64,000 nt of DNA from Microbacteriaceae bacterium. Its GTDB lineage: Bacteria > Actinomycetota > Actinomycetes > Actinomycetales > Microbacteriaceae. Where the stretch lies: the NCBI GenBank assembly GCA_031177985.1, contig JAPSJW010000001.1, positions 558,001-622,000 on the forward strand. The letters run 5' to 3'. Shown piece by piece: positions 35,113-42,640 of this stretch. Below the pieces are notes generated by a model. It was not told where the DNA came from and searched no databases. It was given only the letters and a program-made list of their open reading frames with translations. How positions within the stretch are numbered: position 1 is the stretch's first letter; the number at the start of each line of letters is the position of its first letter. Position numbers and translations under genes: made by a program.

Positions 35113-35181
35113 TGAGAGCGCTCCCACGGATTGCGGCGACACTATGCGGCGCATCGCCCGGTTGTCAAGAGAGCGCTCCCA
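35113..35181 (-). promoter_or_regulatory. cebE promoter with two CebR-type boxes
   Basis: TGAGAGCGCTCCCA (35113-35126) and AGAGAGCGCTCCCA (35168-35181) are CebR-like palindromes with identical GAGCGCTC cores, 55 bp apart. Between them are a TTGACA -35 (35168-35163) and, 18 bp on, TAGTGT (35144-35139). One box touches the -35 and the other lies just past the start of transcription, which suits looping or double blocking. Confidence 0.85.
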
Positions 35182-35240
35182 CGGCGGCTGACTCAGAAGC
35201 TTCTTGGCGTGTCGCGGAGGCCGGAGTTACGCTCCTACTC

Positions 35241-35256
35241 TCGAACACACGTTCGA
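35241..35256 (+). promoter_or_regulatory. LexA (SOS) box
   Basis: TCGAACACACGTTCGA is a perfect match to the actinobacterial LexA operator TCGAAC-NNNN-GTTCGA. It ends 22 bp before the ATG of the small gene at 35279, the distance expected of a repressing site. Confidence 0.85.
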
Positions 35257-35278
35257 ACCGACCGGAGCGGAGAAAGCC

Positions 35279-35542
35279 ATGATCGCCTTAGCCTCGCGCA
35301 ACCTCGTCGCCCTCTGGTTCGTCGACGACCGTCCGGTGCGGATGGTGTGGCGCGGCGTGCGCTATCGGGTCACCGATGTGCCGACCCGCCTGACCGAGGA
35401 CGTGTTCCATCCCGCGCTCACGCACCCGGCGGAGCGTTTCGTCGGCTGGCGATTCCAGGGCACCTCGAGCGACGGCGTGACCCGGGTCTTCGATGTCCGG
35501 AAGGTCGGCGACGACTGGGAGCTGCTGCACGACTTCGAGTGA
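35279..35542 (+). CDS. Small SOS-controlled protein, DUF6504-like
   Basis: 87 residues from ATG 35279, behind GGAGAAAG. A short alpha/beta protein without signal or membrane helix. The VRMVWRGVRYRVTDVPTRL stretch and ending VFDVRKVGDDWELLHDFE resemble small actinobacterial proteins found near translesion polymerase genes (DUF6504); that assignment is tentative. The LexA box just upstream shows it belongs to the DNA-damage response. No SOS partner gene lies beside it. Confidence 0.7.
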   Translation: MIALASRNLVALWFVDDRPVRMVWRGVRYRVTDVPTRLTEDVFHPALTHPAERFVGWRFQGTSSDGVTRVFDVRKVGDDWELLHDFE

Positions 35543-35577
35543 GCGACTGTCGAAGATCTGTTCGGCCCGCGTCGGGG

Positions 35578-36759
35578 TCAGTCGCCCTTCACGTTCACGA
35601 GCTGACGGAGCACATGACGCACGCGGACGAGGTCGGCGGCGTCGGCCATGACCTGGTCGATGTCCTTGTACGCGGCAGGGATCTCGTCGAGGAACGCCTC
35701 TGTGTCGCGGAACTCGATGCCCGACATCGCCTGCCGCAGCTGCTGCCGGGTGAACTGCTTCTGCGCACTCGAGCGCGAGAACATCCGCCCCGCTCCGTGC
35801 GGTGAGGAGTGCAGGGCGAGCTCATTGCCGAGGCCCTCCACCACGTACGACGCCGTGCCCATCGAGCCGGGGATGAGGCCCGGCTGCCCCGCCCGAGCCG
35901 AGATCGCACCCTTGCGCGACAGCCACACCTCCTCGCCGAAGTGCGACTCCTTCTGGGTGAAGTTGTGGTGGCAGTTGATGCGCTCGAGCTCGGTCACGTC
36001 CTCGCCCATCCACCGCGACGTCTCGCGCACGAGCCGGTCCATCATCTCCTCGCGGTTCAGCAGGGCGAAGTGCTGCGCCCACTGCAGTTCCGCGATGTAG
36101 CGGTCGAACTCGGGAGTGCCTTCGCTGAGGTAGGCGAGTTCCCGGTCCGGGAGCTGCACCTCCTGCGCCTCCATCCGGCGCTGTGCGACGCGGATGTGGT
36201 GGGTGGCGATCCGGTTGCCGATGCCGCGGCTGCCGGAGTGCAGGAAGAGCCAGACCGCATCCGTCTCGTCGACGCTGACCTCGATGAAGTGATTGCCGCT
36301 GCCGAGGGTGCCGAGCTGCAGCGCCCAGTCCTTCCCGTAGTCGGCCGGGTCGAAGCCTGCGGCCTTCGCTCTGGCGCGCAGCTCGGCGACGCGCGGCTCC
36401 GCGGTCTCGGCGACCCTGCGGTTGCGGGCGCCGGCGGAGAGCGGGATGGCGCGCTCGATGGCGACCCGCAGCTCCGAGAGCGGGCGCTTCGCCTTCCTGC
36501 GCTCGACCTGCTCGCGACTGAACCCTGTGCGCACGGCGATCATGCCGCATCCGATGTCGACCCCGACGGCGGCGGGCATCACGGCGCCCAGGGTGGGGAT
36601 GACGGAGCCGACCGTCGCGCCGAGCCCGAGGTGAGCGTCGGGCATGAGGGCGACATGCGGGTGGATGAACGGCATCGTGGAGGTCAGGCGGGCCTGCGCC
36701 TCGGTCTTCTCCTCGAGGATGCTCGCCGAGCTCAGCAGCCGATCGGTGATCCGTTCCAT
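35578..36759 (-). CDS. rtcB: RNA-splicing ligase RtcB
   Basis: 393 residues from ATG 36759. RtcB active-site motifs in order: DAHLGLG, VGVDIGCGM with metal-binding Cys71, GSGNHFIEV, HSGSRGIGN, NCHHNF and the guanylylated His in SSPHGAGRMFSR. The enzyme joins 2',3'-cyclic-phosphate or 3'-phosphate RNA ends to 5'-OH using GTP and Mn. It is shorter than E. coli RtcB-family averages of about 410 only slightly. No RtcA, archease or RtcR is nearby, so it is a solitary repair ligase here. Confidence 0.95.
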   Translation of the reverse strand: MERITDRLLSSASILEEKTEAQARLTSTMPFIHPHVALMPDAHLGLGATVGSVIPTLGAVMPAAVGVDIGCGMIAVRTGFSREQVERRKAKRPLSELRVAIERAIPLSAGARNRRVAETAEPRVAELRARAKAAGFDPADYGKDWALQLGTLGSGNHFIEVSVDETDAVWLFLHSGSRGIGNRIATHHIRVAQRRMEAQEVQLPDRELAYLSEGTPEFDRYIAELQWAQHFALLNREEMMDRLVRETSRWMGEDVTELERINCHHNFTQKESHFGEEVWLSRKGAISARAGQPGLIPGSMGTASYVVEGLGNELALHSSPHGAGRMFSRSSAQKQFTRQQLRQAMSGIEFRDTEAFLDEIPAAYKDIDQVMADAADLVRVRHVLRQLVNVKGD

Positions 36760-36830
36760 GGTCCTACCGATTCTGCGCTCGCGCATCCGTCGCCGCACCG
36801 CGCCCCCGAGGGGGTTGCGCCCCGACGAGA

Positions 36831-36876
36831 TAGCAAAAACCGCACTTCCCGGCCGCGGGTGATGCGGTTTTTGCTA
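36831..36876. terminator. Bidirectional terminator-like inverted repeat
   Basis: Perfect 14-bp arms TAGCAAAAACCGCA (36831-36844) and TGCGGTTTTTGCTA (36863-36876) around an 18-base loop. Each strand reads a GC stem followed by TTTTT, so it could end transcripts from either side. It follows the DHA2 exporter gene. Confidence 0.75.
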
Positions 36877-36897
36877 CTTCGTGAGGGTCGGGGCCGG

Positions 36898-38685
36898 CTA
36901 ACGGTCGCGAGCGGCCGGGCCGGGGTCGATCGTGGGGGCCGCCGCATCCGCTGCCTGCTGCGCGAGAAGGGTCGGGTCGTCGTCGGGCACGGCCGGGCCG
37001 ACCTGGTCGGCGGCGTGGCGCTCCTGCAGGGCCGACTTCTCGCGCAGCTGCGGCGTCTTGAGGAAGAAGCTCAGCACGACGGCCACGAGCACGACGAGGA
37101 AGCTGACCCAGAACACCGTGACGGTCGCCGTGGCGAAGCCGTCGAGGAAGGGGGCGGCGAGCCGCGGATCCGCGGTGGTGAGGAACGAGGTGTCGCCGTT
37201 CAGTGCCGAGCCGATGTCGCCCGAGTCGCCACCCTGCAGCAGCTCGAGCAGCCGCGTGTTGCCTGGATCGGCGAGCACTGCTGGGTCCTGAGTGGCGGCG
37301 GCGAGGTCGCGCTGGTGCTGCGGCTCCTCGAAGGCGGCCTTCAGGGTGTCGGGGATGCGTGAGAACAGCACCGAGAAGAGCACAGCCGTGCCGAGTGTGC
37401 CGCCGATCTGACGGAAGAACGTCGACGCCGACGTCGCGACGCCGATGTGGCGCGCGTCCGCCGCGTTCTGGCTCGCGATCGTGAGCGTCTGCATCAGCTG
37501 GCCGAGGCCGAGGCCGACGAGCAGCATGCCGCCCATGAGGAACCAGGCCGGTCTGTCGTAGCTCGCCCAGGTCAGGTAGTAGAAACCGGCGGCGAGCATG
37601 ATCGTGCCGAGGATCGGGAAGATCCGGTACCGTCCGGTGCGCGCGATGAACTGGCCGCTCGCGATCGAGGCGATCATGAGCCCCACGATCAGCGGCAGCA
37701 TGAGGAAACCCGACTCCATCGGGGTCGCGCCGTTCACGAGCTGCAGGTAGAGCGGGATCGTCATGAGCGCGCCGAACATGCCGAACCCGACCAGCACGCC
37801 CAGGACCGTGGCCATCGAGAAGGTCTGGGAGCGGAACAGCGTCAGCGGGATGAGCGCGTCGTCGCCGAGCGCCCGCTCGACGACGATGAACAGCACTACG
37901 CCGACGACGGAGAGCACGTAGCAGATCCAGGCCTCGAGCGAGCCCCAGCCCCAGTCCCGCCCGAACTCGGCGACCAGGATGAGCGGGACGACGGCGAGCA
38001 CGACCGCAGCGGCGCCGAACCAGTCGATCCGCACGTCGCGGCGGGTGTGCGGGATGTGCAGGAAGCGCAGCACGATCGCGAGGGCGACGATGCCGATCGG
38101 CAGGTTCACGAAGAACACCCAGCGCCATCCGGTGATGCCGAGGATGGCGTCGGCGCCGGCGAAGAGCCCGCCGACGATCGGTCCCGCGACGCTCGAGACG
38201 CCGAACACCGCGAGGAAGTAGCCCTGGTACTTCGCCCGCTCGCGCGGCGCGAGGATGTCGCCCATGATCGTCAGCGGCATGGCCATGAGCCCGCCGGCCC
38301 CGAGGCCCTGCACCGCGCGATAGGCGGCGAGCTCGAGCATCGACGACGCGAGGCCGCACAGCAGCGATCCGCCGAGGAAGATCACGATCGCGATGAGGAA
38401 GAGCGGCCGGCGGCCGAAGATGTCGCTGAGCTTGCCGTAGATCGGTGTGGCGACGGTCGAGACGATGAGGAACGTGGTCGTCACCCAGGCCTGCTGGCTC
38501 AAGCCGTCGAGGTCGTCGGCGATGGTCTTCATCGCGGTGCCGACCACGGTCTGGTTGAGCGACGACAGGAACATGCCCGCCATGAGGCCGAAGATCACGT
38601 AGAGGATCTGCCGGTGCGACATGACGCCGCCGGCTTCGGCAATCGCTCGCGCCTGCTGGGCGCCGCGGGACTCGGGGCGAGACAT
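36898..38685 (-). CDS. DHA2 family MFS drug exporter (EmrB/QacA type)
   Basis: 595 residues from ATG 38685 (GGAG 5 bases upstream). About fourteen hydrophobic segments, the DHA2 number. Motif A is in YGKLSDIFGRRPLFL near residue 80, and motif C in FGVSSVAGPIVGGLF. A soluble loop between helices 13 and 14 is about 100 residues, with an Asp/Ala-rich C-terminal tail after the last helix. It is a proton-driven multidrug exporter. An imperfect inverted repeat upstream may bind its unseen regulator. Confidence 0.93.
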   Translation of the reverse strand: MSRPESRGAQQARAIAEAGGVMSHRQILYVIFGLMAGMFLSSLNQTVVGTAMKTIADDLDGLSQQAWVTTTFLIVSTVATPIYGKLSDIFGRRPLFLIAIVIFLGGSLLCGLASSMLELAAYRAVQGLGAGGLMAMPLTIMGDILAPRERAKYQGYFLAVFGVSSVAGPIVGGLFAGADAILGITGWRWVFFVNLPIGIVALAIVLRFLHIPHTRRDVRIDWFGAAAVVLAVVPLILVAEFGRDWGWGSLEAWICYVLSVVGVVLFIVVERALGDDALIPLTLFRSQTFSMATVLGVLVGFGMFGALMTIPLYLQLVNGATPMESGFLMLPLIVGLMIASIASGQFIARTGRYRIFPILGTIMLAAGFYYLTWASYDRPAWFLMGGMLLVGLGLGQLMQTLTIASQNAADARHIGVATSASTFFRQIGGTLGTAVLFSVLFSRIPDTLKAAFEEPQHQRDLAAATQDPAVLADPGNTRLLELLQGGDSGDIGSALNGDTSFLTTADPRLAAPFLDGFATATVTVFWVSFLVVLVAVVLSFFLKTPQLREKSALQERHAADQVGPAVPDDDPTLLAQQAADAAAPTIDPGPAARDR

Positions 38686-38705
38686 GGAACTCCTGTTAAC
38701 CGACG

Positions 38706-38738
38706 ATGCCACCGTCAGTGCTGCGCCGACAGTGGCAT
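38706..38738. promoter_or_regulatory. Imperfect inverted repeat between the exporter and vanY-like genes
   Basis: ATGCCAC (38706-38712) and GTGGCAT (38732-38738) form 7-bp arms that extend inwards with GTC/GAC matches. The size and position suit a TetR- or MarR-type operator for the exporter. No such regulator gene adjoins it. Confidence 0.35.
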
Positions 38739-38807
38739 AAAGATTGCGTGCTGTGCAAAGTTACACCCAAGGCAAGACGGTCGCAAGGGTCTGGTTATGA
38801 TCGCGGG

Positions 38808-39608
38808 GTGCCGCACCCCCGCCGCTCCGCCGTCCTCGCTGTCGCGCTGACGGCATCCGTCGCCCTCACCGCCTGCGGACCGTCGCGGGAACCGGAGGCG
38901 ACCGGCACCCCGACCGCACGGGAGACGACCACGCCCAGCCCCGAGCCGACGCCCACTCCCACACCGACCCCCACGCCCACGCCCACGCCGCCGACCTTCG
39001 ATCTCTCGGCACGGTCGATCGACGATCCGGCGAGCCTGTGGGTGGTCGTCAACAAGCTGCGGCCGCTCAACCCCTCCGACTACGGCGCGACCGACCTCGT
39101 CGACGTGCCGATCCCGTACGTCTACGCACCCGTGCTGCGCAAGGAAGCGGCGGATGCGGTGGTCGCCATGTTCGCCGCGTTCACGCAGGAGACCGGACTG
39201 CAGATGCAGTCGCAGAGCGCCTACCGCAGCTACTCGAGCCAGGTGAGCGTCTACAACGGATGGGTCGCGCAGCTCGGGCAGGAGGCCGCCGACCTCACGA
39301 GCGCGCGGCCAGGCCACAGCGAGCACCAGACCGGGCTCGCGATCGACATCTCGGCGCTGCCTGCCGTGTGCAGCCTCGACCAGTGCTTCGCGGACACGCC
39401 GCAGGGACAGTGGCTCGCGGCGAACGCCTGGAGATGGGGCTTCATCCTGCGGTACCCGTCGGACAAGACCCCGGTGACGGGCTACGAGTTCGAGCCGTGG
39501 CACTACCGCTACGTCGGTGTCGAGCTCGCGACGGAGATGCACGATCGGGGTGTGACCACCCTCGAGGAGTTCTTCGGGCTCCCTGCTGCTCCGACCTACG
39601 CGGGCTGA
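38808..39608 (+). CDS. D-alanyl-D-alanine carboxypeptidase lipoprotein (VanY family)
   Basis: 266 residues from GTG 38808, with TATGAT 6 bases upstream (leaderless). A lipobox (VALTACGPS) is followed by a Thr-Pro repeat spacer of about 8 units that spans the wall. The peptidase M15 (VanY) domain shows the Zn ligands in ARPGHSEHQTGLAIDI (His, Asp) and EPWHYRYVG (His), plus SAYRSYSSQ. It trims the terminal D-Ala of peptidoglycan pentapeptide. Not part of a vancomycin cluster. The stop region overlaps the convergent reductase by 13 bp. Confidence 0.92.
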   Translation: MPHPRRSAVLAVALTASVALTACGPSREPEATGTPTARETTTPSPEPTPTPTPTPTPTPTPPTFDLSARSIDDPASLWVVVNKLRPLNPSDYGATDLVDVPIPYVYAPVLRKEAADAVVAMFAAFTQETGLQMQSQSAYRSYSSQVSVYNGWVAQLGQEAADLTSARPGHSEHQTGLAIDISALPAVCSLDQCFADTPQGQWLAANAWRWGFILRYPSDKTPVTGYEFEPWHYRYVGVELATEMHDRGVTTLEEFFGLPAAPTYAG

Positions 39609-40261
39609 CGCGCCGCGGCCAGCACCCGCTCCATCTCGTCGCGGGTCACCACGACGCCGAACAGCTCGCCTCCGGGCTGAAGCACCCAGGTGTCGGCAAG
39701 GGTCCCCGCGTCAACCGGGTCGAACCCGAAGTCCTCGACGATCTCGCTGACGAGCCGCACCGCATCCGGGTCATCGCTCGCCACGGCGAGCGCCTTGCGC
39801 TGCGGGTGACCCGCATCGTGCGTGAAGCCCTCGAGCTCGTGGTAGCCCATGTGGTTGATCGTCTTGACCACGGTCGCGCCGGGAATGGCGTCGCGCACCA
39901 GCTCGGAGGAGGGCACCGTCGCGTTCTCGAAGGCCTCGAGCGTGCCGTCGATCGGCTGCCAGTAATTCATGGCGTCGATCACGATCTTGCCGCGCAGGGC
40001 GTCGAGCGGAACGTTGCCGAGCTTGCCCAGCGGCACGGCGAGCACGACGATGTCGGCGCCGTCGATCGCCTCTCGCGCCGTCACGGCCTCCGCACCGGGA
40101 GCCAGCACCTCGGCGATCAGGGCGATCCGCTGTGCGCTTCCAGAGGCAGCGAGAAGCACGCGGTAGTCCGCGACGAGGGCGAGCCGGGCGAGCGTCGTTC
40201 CCAGCTTGCCGGCGCCGAGGATGCCGATCGTCCTTACCGGGGTCGGTGCATCCGTTCGCAT
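39596..40261 (-). CDS. NADP/F420-dependent oxidoreductase-like protein
   Basis: 221 residues from ATG 40261. The Rossmann motif TIGILGAGKLGTTLARLAL at about 10-28 and the F420-NADP reductase shape (IVVLAVPLGKLGNVP, IVIDAMNYW, VVKTINHMGYHEL) place it in the NADP-oxidoreductase, coenzyme-F420-dependent family. The last part EDFGFDPVDAGTL is also typical. It may reduce F420 or another small molecule with NADPH. Microbacteriaceae do not all make F420, so the cofactor is uncertain. Confidence 0.85.
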   Translation of the reverse strand: MRTDAPTPVRTIGILGAGKLGTTLARLALVADYRVLLAASGSAQRIALIAEVLAPGAEAVTAREAIDGADIVVLAVPLGKLGNVPLDALRGKIVIDAMNYWQPIDGTLEAFENATVPSSELVRDAIPGATVVKTINHMGYHELEGFTHDAGHPQRKALAVASDDPDAVRLVSEIVEDFGFDPVDAGTLADTWVLQPGGELFGVVVTRDEMERVLAAARQPA

Positions 40262-40345
40262 GAAAACCTCAACGCCCGCAGGTGCTCCTGCATTCCGCAG
40301 CGCAACCCCGCTGCGCGACGGGCGCGCCAGGGCCAGGCTGGTCGC

Positions 40346-40666
40346 ATGCCGAGCGAACCCGACGACGACGAGCGCTGGCTCGTTCTCGACGGCCGCCGCT
40401 GGCGTCGCACCGACCCGACTCTTCCTCAGGAGCTCGTTGCGCAGCTGCGGTCGCACCTCGGCCGCGGGCGGTCCGCGGTGCGGGTAGCGAAGCGCACGGG
40501 CGACGAGGAGGCGCTGAGTGCCGCCCGCCGACGGGTCGGGATCGCCAAGCACGGGCTCGGCGAGCGCGGCCCGCGGTGGTGGGAGTCGGACGAGGCCGAC
40601 CGGCTCGAGCGAGCCCGGGCCGCCCTGCGAGACCTCGCCGGGCTCGACGGCCCCCTACCGCGGTAG
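40346..40666 (+). CDS. Conserved hypothetical protein (W-LDGRRWR-TDP type)
   Basis: 106 residues from ATG 40346. A charged, mostly helical protein with the opening ERWLVLDGRRWRRTDPTLPQ and later RRVGIAKHGLGERGPRWWE. No signal or membrane segment. I have seen this pattern in many actinobacterial hypothetical proteins, some mislabelled as Tol proteins. Its last codons (PLPR and stop) fall inside the palindrome at 40652-40669. Confidence 0.75.
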   Translation: MPSEPDDDERWLVLDGRRWRRTDPTLPQELVAQLRSHLGRGRSAVRVAKRTGDEEALSAARRRVGIAKHGLGERGPRWWESDEADRLERARAALRDLAGLDGPLPR

Positions 40667-40669
40667 GGG
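40652..40669. promoter_or_regulatory. 18-bp palindrome upstream of the two-component operon
   Basis: CCCCTACCGCGGTAGGGG, perfect over 18 bp, centred 64 bp before the kinase start. A related site lies at 42566-42583 before the acyltransferase. NarL-type response regulators bind short inverted repeats, so this may be an autoregulatory site. Confidence 0.6.
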
Positions 40670-40724
40670 TGCTGCCAGCCTCGCGCGGGATGCCGGGGGC
40701 GCCCGCAGGTCCTAGGTTCGAGGC

Positions 40725-41906
40725 ATGGACGCCGTCGGAACCCTTCCCGGACGCCTCGGGTGGTGGTGGATCGGCCTCGGAGTCGCCGCCGTCGCGCTCG
40801 CCGCGGTCGGCATCCCGCTGCTCGCCGCCGTGTACGAGGTCATCATCCTGCTCGCCTTCGTCCTGGGGATGGCGCAGGCCGCCGCGCTGCCCCTCGCGCT
40901 GCTGAGGCCGCGCCTGGCCGCAGCGCTCGTCGTCGGCTCGACGCTGGTCTTCTCGCTCGTCACAGCGCAGTCGTCGGCCGCCCCCTGGCCGGTTCCCGTC
41001 GTGACGCTCATCGTGACGTCGCTGCTCCTGCTGGTGCTCTCGCTCGCCGGCCGATGGCGGCTCGCGGTCGGGACGCTCTGCGCGATGGTCGCGACGGCAC
41101 TGCTCGCGATGCTGCTCCATCCGCCCGTCGACGGCACGGCCGCGAGCGTCGATGTCGTGCTGCTGTGCGCGCACGGGGTGGTCGTCATCGTCGCGGGGGT
41201 GCTCGTGAACCAGCGCGCTGCTCTCCGCACCCAGCTGGTCGCCGCTCAGCGACAGGCCGACGTCGAGGCCGAGCGGCGCATGGTCGTCGAGGAGCGCGCG
41301 CGCATCGCCCGCGACCTGCACGACATCGTCGCCCACAGCATGTCGGTCGTGCAGATGCAGGCGCGCTCAGCCCCGTACCGGCTGTCGTCGGTCGACGACG
41401 CCACCCGCGCCGAGTTCGAGGCGATCGCCGACACCGCCCGGGCGGCGCTCGGCGAGATGCGGGGGATGCTCGGCGTGCTGCGCGACGAGACGGATGCCGC
41501 GGCGACCGCTCCGCAGCCCGGACTCGACCGCATCCCAGAGCTCGTGGAGAGCGCCCGACGGGCGGGTGGGGCGGTCGACCTCCACCTCGCGGTCCCCGAC
41601 GGGATGCCGCCGACGGTGCAGACGACCGCCTACCGGATCGTGCAGGAGGGCCTCGCCAACGTCGCCCGCCATGCCCCGGGTGCTGCGGCGGTCGTGCGGG
41701 TCGCCTTCGAAGGCGGCGTGCTCTCGGTGGAGGTCGTCAACGATGCGCCGATCGGAGTGGCGTCGGCCGACGAGGGCGGGCACGGCTTGATCGGGATGCG
41801 GGAGCGCGCCGGCGCGCTCGGCGGAACCCTCGTCCACGGCGCAACCCCCGAGGGTGGTTACCGGGTGCGGGCGGAGCTGCCGGTCGCCGCGGTGGTGGTC
41901 GCGTGA
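40725..41906 (+). CDS. Sensor histidine kinase, NarL-partner (HisKA_3) type
   Basis: 393 residues from ATG 40725, with TAGGTT 6 bases upstream (leaderless). Five membrane helices occupy residues 10-160 with almost no external sensor. A coiled region leads to the phosphorylation site RIARDLHDIVAHSMSV, with His199. The ATPase domain shows YRIVQEGLANVARHA and GHGLIGMRERAGALGG. The short-loop membrane sensor suggests that it senses envelope state, like DesK or LiaS. Overlaps the regulator as GTGA. Confidence 0.93.
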   Translation: MDAVGTLPGRLGWWWIGLGVAAVALAAVGIPLLAAVYEVIILLAFVLGMAQAAALPLALLRPRLAAALVVGSTLVFSLVTAQSSAAPWPVPVVTLIVTSLLLLVLSLAGRWRLAVGTLCAMVATALLAMLLHPPVDGTAASVDVVLLCAHGVVVIVAGVLVNQRAALRTQLVAAQRQADVEAERRMVVEERARIARDLHDIVAHSMSVVQMQARSAPYRLSSVDDATRAEFEAIADTARAALGEMRGMLGVLRDETDAAATAPQPGLDRIPELVESARRAGGAVDLHLAVPDGMPPTVQTTAYRIVQEGLANVARHAPGAAAVVRVAFEGGVLSVEVVNDAPIGVASADEGGHGLIGMRERAGALGGTLVHGATPEGGYRVRAELPVAAVVVA

Positions 41907-42580
41907 TCCGCATCCTCGTCGTCGACGACCAGCCGATGATCCGCGCCGGCATCAGCGCGATCCTCGCCGCGCAGCCCGACCTCACGATCGCGGGCGAGGC
42001 GGCCGACGGTGTCGAGGCCGTGCGGCTCGCGCGGCGGCTCACTCCCGACGTGGTCCTGATGGACGTGCGCATGCCCGAGAAGAACGGGCTCGACGCCGCC
42101 CGCGAGCTGCTCGCGCCCGGGGTCGTCACCGCGCCCAAGGTGATCATGCTGACGACCTTCGACATCGACGACTACGTCTACGACGCCCTGCGCGCCGGGG
42201 CGAGCGGCTTCCTGCTCAAGGACGTGCCGCCCGCCGACCTCATCGCCGCAGTCCGCACCGTCGCCTCTGGGGAGGCGCTGCTCGACCCCAGGGTGACGAG
42301 GCGTCTCATCGAGAACTTCGTGCAGGCCCAGCCCGCCGCGCCCGCGTCGACCGCTCGCGTCGAGCAGCTCACCGAGCGGGAGCGCGAGGTGTTCCTGCTC
42401 ATGGCGCGGGGGCTCTCGAACGGCGAGATCTCCGACACCCTCTTCATCGCCGAGCAGACCACGAAGGCGCACGTCAGCCGCATCCTCGCCAAGCTGCAGC
42501 TGCGCGACCGCGTGCACGCCGTCGTGCTGGGCTACGAGACCGGACTCGTGCGGCCCGGGTCGAACCCGCTACCGCAGTAG
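41903..42580 (+). CDS. Response regulator, NarL/LuxR type
   Basis: 225 residues from GTG 41903. The receiver has Asp9-Asp10, phospho-Asp54 in VVLMDVRMPEKNG, Thr in LTTFDIDDY and Lys in FLLKDVPP. The LuxR output is LTEREREVFLLMARGLSNGEIS with FIAEQTTKAHVSRILAKL. The gene ends in PLPQ and TAG, inside the second palindromic site. Partner of the preceding kinase. Confidence 0.95.
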   Translation: MIRILVVDDQPMIRAGISAILAAQPDLTIAGEAADGVEAVRLARRLTPDVVLMDVRMPEKNGLDAARELLAPGVVTAPKVIMLTTFDIDDYVYDALRAGASGFLLKDVPPADLIAAVRTVASGEALLDPRVTRRLIENFVQAQPAAPASTARVEQLTEREREVFLLMARGLSNGEISDTLFIAEQTTKAHVSRILAKLQLRDRVHAVVLGYETGLVRPGSNPLPQ

Positions 42581-42583
42581 GGA
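42566..42583. promoter_or_regulatory. Second palindromic site, upstream of the acyltransferase
   Basis: Fifteen of 18 positions match the palindrome at 40652-40669; the perfect core is CTACCGCAGTAG apart from one base. It overlaps the stop codon of the regulator and lies 58 bp before the acyltransferase GTG. Confidence 0.5.
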
Positions 42584-42640
42584 GCGGTTCGCCTCCTCGG
42601 GCTCGTGTGCCGGCAGGGACCTCGTTCCTACCGTGCCCCT

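Noticed and set aside
38940-38990. Short tandem CCCACx repeat as a slipped-strand switch
   Set aside because: It encodes a Thr-Pro wall-spanning spacer in frame; slippage by one codon pair would not switch the gene.
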